DNA from: Pseudomonas sp.
GTDB taxonomy: Bacteria > Pseudomonadota > Gammaproteobacteria > Pseudomonadales > Pseudomonadaceae
Direction: 5' to 3'
Assembly: GCA_007117785.1 (NCBI GenBank)
Contig: SKFV01000105.1
Location: forward strand, 1 to 8,034
DNA: 8,034 nucleotides
Shown: piece after piece, positions 5,628-8,034 of the stretch
Numbering within the stretch: position 1 is the stretch's first letter
Layout: every line of letters starts with the position of its first letter
Notes under the pieces: model-generated
Told to the model about the DNA's origin: nothing
Database searches by the model: none
What the model saw: the letters and a program-made list of their open reading frames with translations, nothing else
Position numbers and translations under genes: made by a program

Positions 5628-6723
5628 TTACAGCCCTTGCTTCAGGCTGGCTTCGATATATTCATTCAGGTCGCCATCCAGCACGCGGTCACAGTCACTG
5701 CGCTCGATGCCAGTACGCAAATCCTTGATCCGCGACTGGTCAAGTACGTAGGAGCGGATCTGATGACCCCAGCCGATATCCGACTTGGTGTCTTCCATCG
5801 CCTGAGCAGCAGCATTGCGCTTCTGCATTTCCAGTTCGTACAGCTTGGCGCGCAGCATTTTCATCGCCTGATCCTTGTTCGCATGCTGCGAACGCTGGTT
5901 CTGGCAGGACACCACCACATTGGTCGGTACGTGGGTAATCCGCACCGCCGAGTCGGTGGTGTTTACGTGCTGACCACCGGCCCCAGAGGAACGGTAGGTG
6001 TCGATGCGCAGATCAGACGGGTTGATATCGATATCGATGTCGTCATCGATCTCCGGCGCGGCAAACACCGCCGAGAAGGACGTATGCCGACGGTTGCCGG
6101 AATCATAGGGGCTTTTGCGTACCAATCGATGCACGCCGATTTCAGTGCGCAGCCAACCAAAGGCATACTCGCCGCGGACGTGCACTGTGGCGCTCTTGAT
6201 ACCGGCAACTTCGCCTTCGGACAATTCGACGATTTCGGCGTCAAACCCCTGCTTGTCGGCCCAGCGCAAGTACATACGCAGCAGCATATTGGCCCAGTCC
6301 TGCGCCTCGGTGCCGCCGGAACCCGCCTGAATATCCAGATAACAGTTATTGGCATCCATCTCGCCGCTGAACATACGGCGGAATTCCAGCTTGGCCAGCA
6401 GGTCACCCAGGCGCGCAAGTTCGCTTTCGATATCAGCGACAGCGCTGCTGTCGTCCTCTTCGGCAGCCATGTCCAGCAGCTCGCTGGCATCGGCCAGACC
6501 GCTGGCCATGTCATCCAGGGTTTCCACAATCTGCGCCAACTGCGCCCGTTCACGGCCCAGATTCTGCGCGCGCTCGGGTTCGTTCCAGACGTTGGGGTCT
6601 TCCAGTTCGCGCTCGACTTCGGTTAAACGATCAAGTTTGTGATCGTAGTCAAAGATACCCCCTGATGGAGTCAGAGCGGGTGCGCAGGTCTTTGATGGTG
6701 TTCAGGATCGGATTGATTTCCAT
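5628..6723 (-). CDS. prfB: Peptide chain release factor 2, with programmed +1 frameshift
   Basis: RF2 recognises UGA and UAA stop codons and triggers peptide release. The gene needs a +1 frameshift. The ATG at 6723 opens a 24-codon frame ending at an in-frame TGA (6651-6649); skipping one T continues in a second frame from GAC (6650) to the TAA at 5630-5628. The product is 364 residues (E. coli: 365). The N-terminus (MEINPILNTIKDL) is typical. The catalytic GGQ is at 249-251 in the context SSGAGGQHVN. The residue matching E. coli K-12 Thr246 is Ser, the state usual in efficient RF2s. The stop-codon recognition tripeptide is Ser-Pro-Tyr (204-206), whereas E. coli has Ser-Pro-Phe. The ribosome-binding site is modest (GGAA at 6736-6733, 9-nt spacer). 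A TTG at 6539 in the second frame could make this look like a 303-residue gene, but it is not a real start. Confidence 0.97.
6649..6663 (-). promoter_or_regulatory. prfB programmed +1 frameshift cassette
   Basis: Read on the minus strand, the site is AGGGGGTATCTTTGAC. It comprises an internal Shine-Dalgarno-like AGGGGG (6663-6658), a 3-nt spacer TAT, the slippery CTT codon (6654-6652) and the in-frame TGA (6651-6649), followed by C. This matches the E. coli prfB frameshift site as I know it. When RF2 is scarce, ribosomes pause at UGA, slip forward one base on CUU and read on, so RF2 controls its own level. Confidence 0.97.
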
Positions 6724-6754
6724 GGCGACAAGTTCCAGTCGGGAAAAAGCCGCC

Positions 6755-6760
6755 ATTGTA
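6755..6760 (-). promoter_or_regulatory. Possible -10 element for prfB
   Basis: The minus strand reads TACAAT here (5 of 6 matches to TATAAT), 31 bp before the prfB start codon. No good -35 hexamer is found at 16-18 bp; the best candidates (GTGCAA or TGCAAT) are poor. It lies between the end of the upstream membrane-protein gene and prfB, where a prfB promoter would be expected. The call is tentative. Confidence 0.35.
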
Positions 6761-6780
6761 GCGGAAATCAGGGCTCAATT

Positions 6781-6802
6781 GCACAGACTGATCAGCCTGC
6801 AC
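6781..6802. repeat. Imperfect 22-bp palindrome upstream of prfB
   Basis: Two 11-bp half-sites meet at a central GATC, with 8 of 11 positions symmetric (GCACAGACTGA and TCAGCCTGCAC). It abuts the 3' end of the upstream membrane-protein gene and lies about 20 bp upstream of the putative prfB -10 box. It could be a weak operator, or a hairpin at the end of the upstream transcript. No T-tract follows on the minus strand, so a standard intrinsic terminator is unlikely. The function is inferred only from position. Confidence 0.3.
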
Positions 6803-6803
6803 C

Positions 6804-7229
6804 TCAGAACTGTGCTCCTTTGACGCCAAACAGTTTGGCCAGTAAAAGCGTCCCCACGCCCCAGGCGGCATTGACGGTAAACCCGAGCAGAAAAACTATC
6901 GGTATCCGCGCCAGCGGCAAGTTCATCCCCTTGAGCGGGAAGACCACCACAATCGCCACCAGGGTCAGCGCCAGGCCGCCAAATAACAGGGCTTTCAGCC
7001 AGCGGCGACGCGCCGACAAGCGATCCAGCACAAGAAACATCACAAGTGCCCAGAGCCCGCCCCAGAAACTGGCCGAGAGCACCGATGGCACACCCAGCGG
7101 CTGGGTCTGCGCCATCGAGTAGGGCGCGGAAGGAAAAATCCCCAGCACATAGAGCAGTCCGGCGACCGGCTGATGGAAGCACAATACGGCAAGAAAGCCG
7201 GCGACAAAAATCAGAATCCAGCGTTGCAT
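6804..7229 (-). CDS. Uncharacterised four-helix integral membrane protein
   Basis: This 141-residue protein is nearly all membrane-embedded. Hydrophobic segments are visible at about residues 4-30 (interrupted by FHQPVAG), 50-69, 78-97 and 108-134. The short basic loop DRLSARRRWLK (69-79) probably faces the cytoplasm. Motifs that look conserved are FHQP (18-21), PSAPYSM (33-39), LGVPSVLS (45-52) and FWGGLWA (55-61). I recall similar small membrane proteins annotated as hypothetical in other proteobacteria, but I know of no assigned function. There is a good ribosome-binding site (GAGGA at 7240-7236, 6-nt spacer). It ends 80 bp before prfB on the same strand and diverges from the phosphoketolase-like gene. 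No substrate or partner can be deduced from the sequence. Confidence 0.82.
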   Translation of the reverse strand: MQRWILIFVAGFLAVLCFHQPVAGLLYVLGIFPSAPYSMAQTQPLGVPSVLSASFWGGLWALVMFLVLDRLSARRRWLKALLFGGLALTLVAIVVVFPLKGMNLPLARIPIVFLLGFTVNAAWGVGTLLLAKLFGVKGAQF

Positions 7230-7276
7230 GGCACATCCTCGTTATGACGGGGTCCAACCCCTTATTGTTGTATCCC

Positions 7277-7317
7277 GGCAGCAGCGCTTGACCCAGATCA
7301 GCCGCTGCCCTGCTGCC
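7277..7317. repeat. Overlapping alternative inverted repeats in the divergent intergenic region
   Basis: GGCAGCAG (7277-7284) pairs exactly with CTGCTGCC (7310-7317). Within it, GCAGCG (7281-7286) pairs exactly with CGCTGC (7303-7308). The left arms share bases 7281-7284, so the two stems cannot form fully together. The element lies about 47 bp before the likely start of the phosphoketolase-like gene and upstream of the divergent membrane-protein gene. Pairing is seen directly; any regulatory role is inference, and short GC-rich CAG-type repeats can arise by chance. Confidence 0.35.
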
Positions 7318-7351
7318 ATGTACTATTCTAGACGCAAGTCTGAATAACTGC

Positions 7352-7355
7352 GGAG
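7352..7355 (+). promoter_or_regulatory. Ribosome-binding site deciding the start of the phosphoketolase-like gene
   Basis: GGAG at 7352-7355 lies 8 nt before the GTG at 7364 but only 2 nt before the ATG at 7358. A 2-nt spacer is too short for efficient initiation, so GTG 7364 is preferred although ATG 7358 is in the same frame two codons earlier. Confidence 0.6.
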
Positions 7356-7363
7356 AAATGCTT

Positions 7364-8034
7364 GTGAGCCAACTGTTGCCCGATATGACCACTCTCGACC
7401 AACATGCCGACCAGCAAGCTGACTTTGCCATCTGGCGCGCCGGGCACGGAGTCATCCGCCATAGTGACGAGACTCAGGCCGCTGTGTATCGTCTGGCCCA
7501 TCGCCTGGTCGATGACGGCAAGCAGCCTGACCTGGCCAGCGTCTATCGCCGGATGCGCGCGCTCGACCTGCTGACCAGCGCAGGCCTCTGGCTGGTAGTA
7601 CACATGACCTATGCCAAACGGGTGCGCACCGATGGCAGCGCCCTGACCGCCGAGGACTTCAAATCACGCCCGGAAGGCCACACCGGCGGCGCGCTGAACA
7701 TGGTGCCCGGTTATGCCGCTTACCTTGCGATCAACAGCCTGACCGGCCAGACCCGCAGTTGGTTGATGGGCCAGGGTCATTGCGTGGCTGCCATTGATGC
7801 CCTCAATGTGCTGACCGGCAACCTGCACCCCGAGCAGGCCGAACGCTACCTGGGCGACGGCGGCCTCGACCGCCTGCTGCAGGATTTCTATGGCTACGCC
7901 CAGCAAGCGGATGGCAACCCGGCGGCGCCACTCGGCAGCCACGTCAATCCGCATACCGCCGGCGGCATCATTGAAGGTGGCTACCTCGGATTTGCCGAAC
8001 TGCAATATGCCCACATGCCACTGCCCGGTGAAAG
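7364..8034 (+). CDS. Phosphoketolase-like thiamine-diphosphate enzyme, N-terminal part (3' end outside window)
   Basis: The open frame runs off the right edge, giving 223 residues. It resembles the N-terminal domain of xylulose-5-phosphate/fructose-6-phosphate phosphoketolases, which use thiamine diphosphate to split sugar phosphates to acetyl phosphate. Three blocks line up: GHTGGALNMVPGYAAYLAIN (105-124) with the family's GHWGTTPGLNFIYAHLN, GQGH (136-139) with GPGHGG, and SHVNPHTAGGIIEGGYLGF (192-210) with SHAAPETPGSIHEGGELGY. The three histidines matching the active-site set (106, 139, 193) are kept, but the residues around them differ. I recall relatives in Pseudomonas carrying the automatic name 'xylulose 5-phosphate 3-epimerase', which does not fit a diphosphate-dependent fold well. 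The true reaction is unknown. The start is GTG 7364, chosen by ribosome-binding-site spacing (ATG 7358 is the alternative). It diverges from the membrane-protein gene, with a 134-bp gap. Confidence 0.75.
   Translation, partial: MSQLLPDMTTLDQHADQQADFAIWRAGHGVIRHSDETQAAVYRLAHRLVDDGKQPDLASVYRRMRALDLLTSAGLWLVVHMTYAKRVRTDGSALTAEDFKSRPEGHTGGALNMVPGYAAYLAINSLTGQTRSWLMGQGHCVAAIDALNVLTGNLHPEQAERYLGDGGLDRLLQDFYGYAQQADGNPAAPLGSHVNPHTAGGIIEGGYLGFAELQYAHMPLPGE

Noticed and set aside
4069..5751. 560-codon open frame on the + strand, antisense to lysS and the end of prfB
   Set aside because: It mirrors lysS in a complementary frame. The translation has no recognisable domain, and lysS/prfB are certain on the other strand. 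Long antisense frames are common opposite GC-rich genes.
5628..6539. RF2 as a 303-residue gene starting at TTG 6539
   Set aside because: The frame is open further upstream to a complete frameshift cassette and a normal RF2 N-terminus starting at ATG 6723, giving the expected 364 residues.
5391..6626. 411-codon open frame on the + strand antisense to prfB and the lysS start
   Set aside because: It lies opposite prfB across nearly its whole length, has no known motif, and overlaps the other antisense frame. Explained by codon bias of the real genes.
7249..7261. Short hairpin GGGGT-CCA-ACCCC
   Set aside because: Only a 5-bp stem with a 3-nt loop and no T-tract on either strand; not distinguishable from chance.
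7244..7291. 15-codon frame (ATG to TGA) with three consecutive leucines ahead of the stem region, as a leader peptide
   Set aside because: No ribosome-binding site before the ATG and no terminator hairpin with T-tract after it. It is the tail of a longer shadow frame antisense to the membrane-protein gene.
7288..7329. Promoter for the phosphoketolase-like gene from TTGACC (7288-7293) with TACTAT (7321-7326)
   Set aside because: The hexamers are 27 bp apart, outside the 16-18 bp range for sigma-70 promoters, and no other good pairing was found.
7318..7347. Nine-codon upstream frame (ATG TAC TAT ... TAA) just before the phosphoketolase-like gene
   Set aside because: No ribosome-binding site; a frame this short is expected by chance.

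Overview
The window is an ordinary chromosomal stretch of a gammaproteobacterium, most likely a member of the Pseudomonadaceae (Pseudomonas or the related Halopseudomonas group). The evidence is the NadB tail facing a YgfX/SdhE pair that diverges from YgfZ, an HDOD protein following YgfZ, a prfB-lysS pair with the classic RF2 frameshift cassette, and moderately GC-rich codon use. The genus is inferred from gene order and protein resemblance. I see no insertion sequence, phage gene, CRISPR array, tRNA or rRNA.

Layout. Bases 1-350 (+) are the 3' end of nadB (L-aspartate oxidase). It converges on, and overlaps by 32 bp, the end of ygfX (319-771, -). ygfX itself overlaps the end of sdhE (755-1012, -) by 17 bp. 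A 125-bp divergent intergenic region carrying a perfect 8+8 bp inverted repeat separates sdhE from ygfZ (1138-2145, +), which is followed 23 bp later by an HDOD-domain gene (2169-3002, +). That pair converges on a leftward cluster, in transcription order prfB (6723-5628), lysS (5586-4081), a small membrane-anchored protein (4053-3709) and ung (3706-3023). All gaps in this cluster are 2-41 bp, so it could be one operon. Upstream of prfB, on the same strand, is a four-helix membrane protein of unknown function (7229-6804). Divergent from that, a phosphoketolase-like thiamine-diphosphate enzyme begins near 7364 and runs off the right edge.

How the genes relate. The window mixes housekeeping functions: NAD synthesis (nadB), flavinylation/assembly of succinate dehydrogenase (sdhE, with its membrane partner ygfX), folate-dependent support of Fe-S enzymes (ygfZ), translation termination and lysine charging (prfB, lysS) and uracil removal from DNA (ung). 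sdhE and ygfZ share a divergent control region, and both act on respiratory or Fe-S enzyme maturation. prfB regulates itself by a +1 programmed frameshift at an in-frame TGA.

I did not find a convincing new multi-gene system. The points most worth a second look are the phosphoketolase-like enzyme with altered active-site motifs, the SPY (not SPF) stop-codon-recognition tripeptide in RF2, the inverted repeat between sdhE and ygfZ, the compressed gene ends in the nadB-ygfX-sdhE block, and two small uncharacterised membrane proteins.
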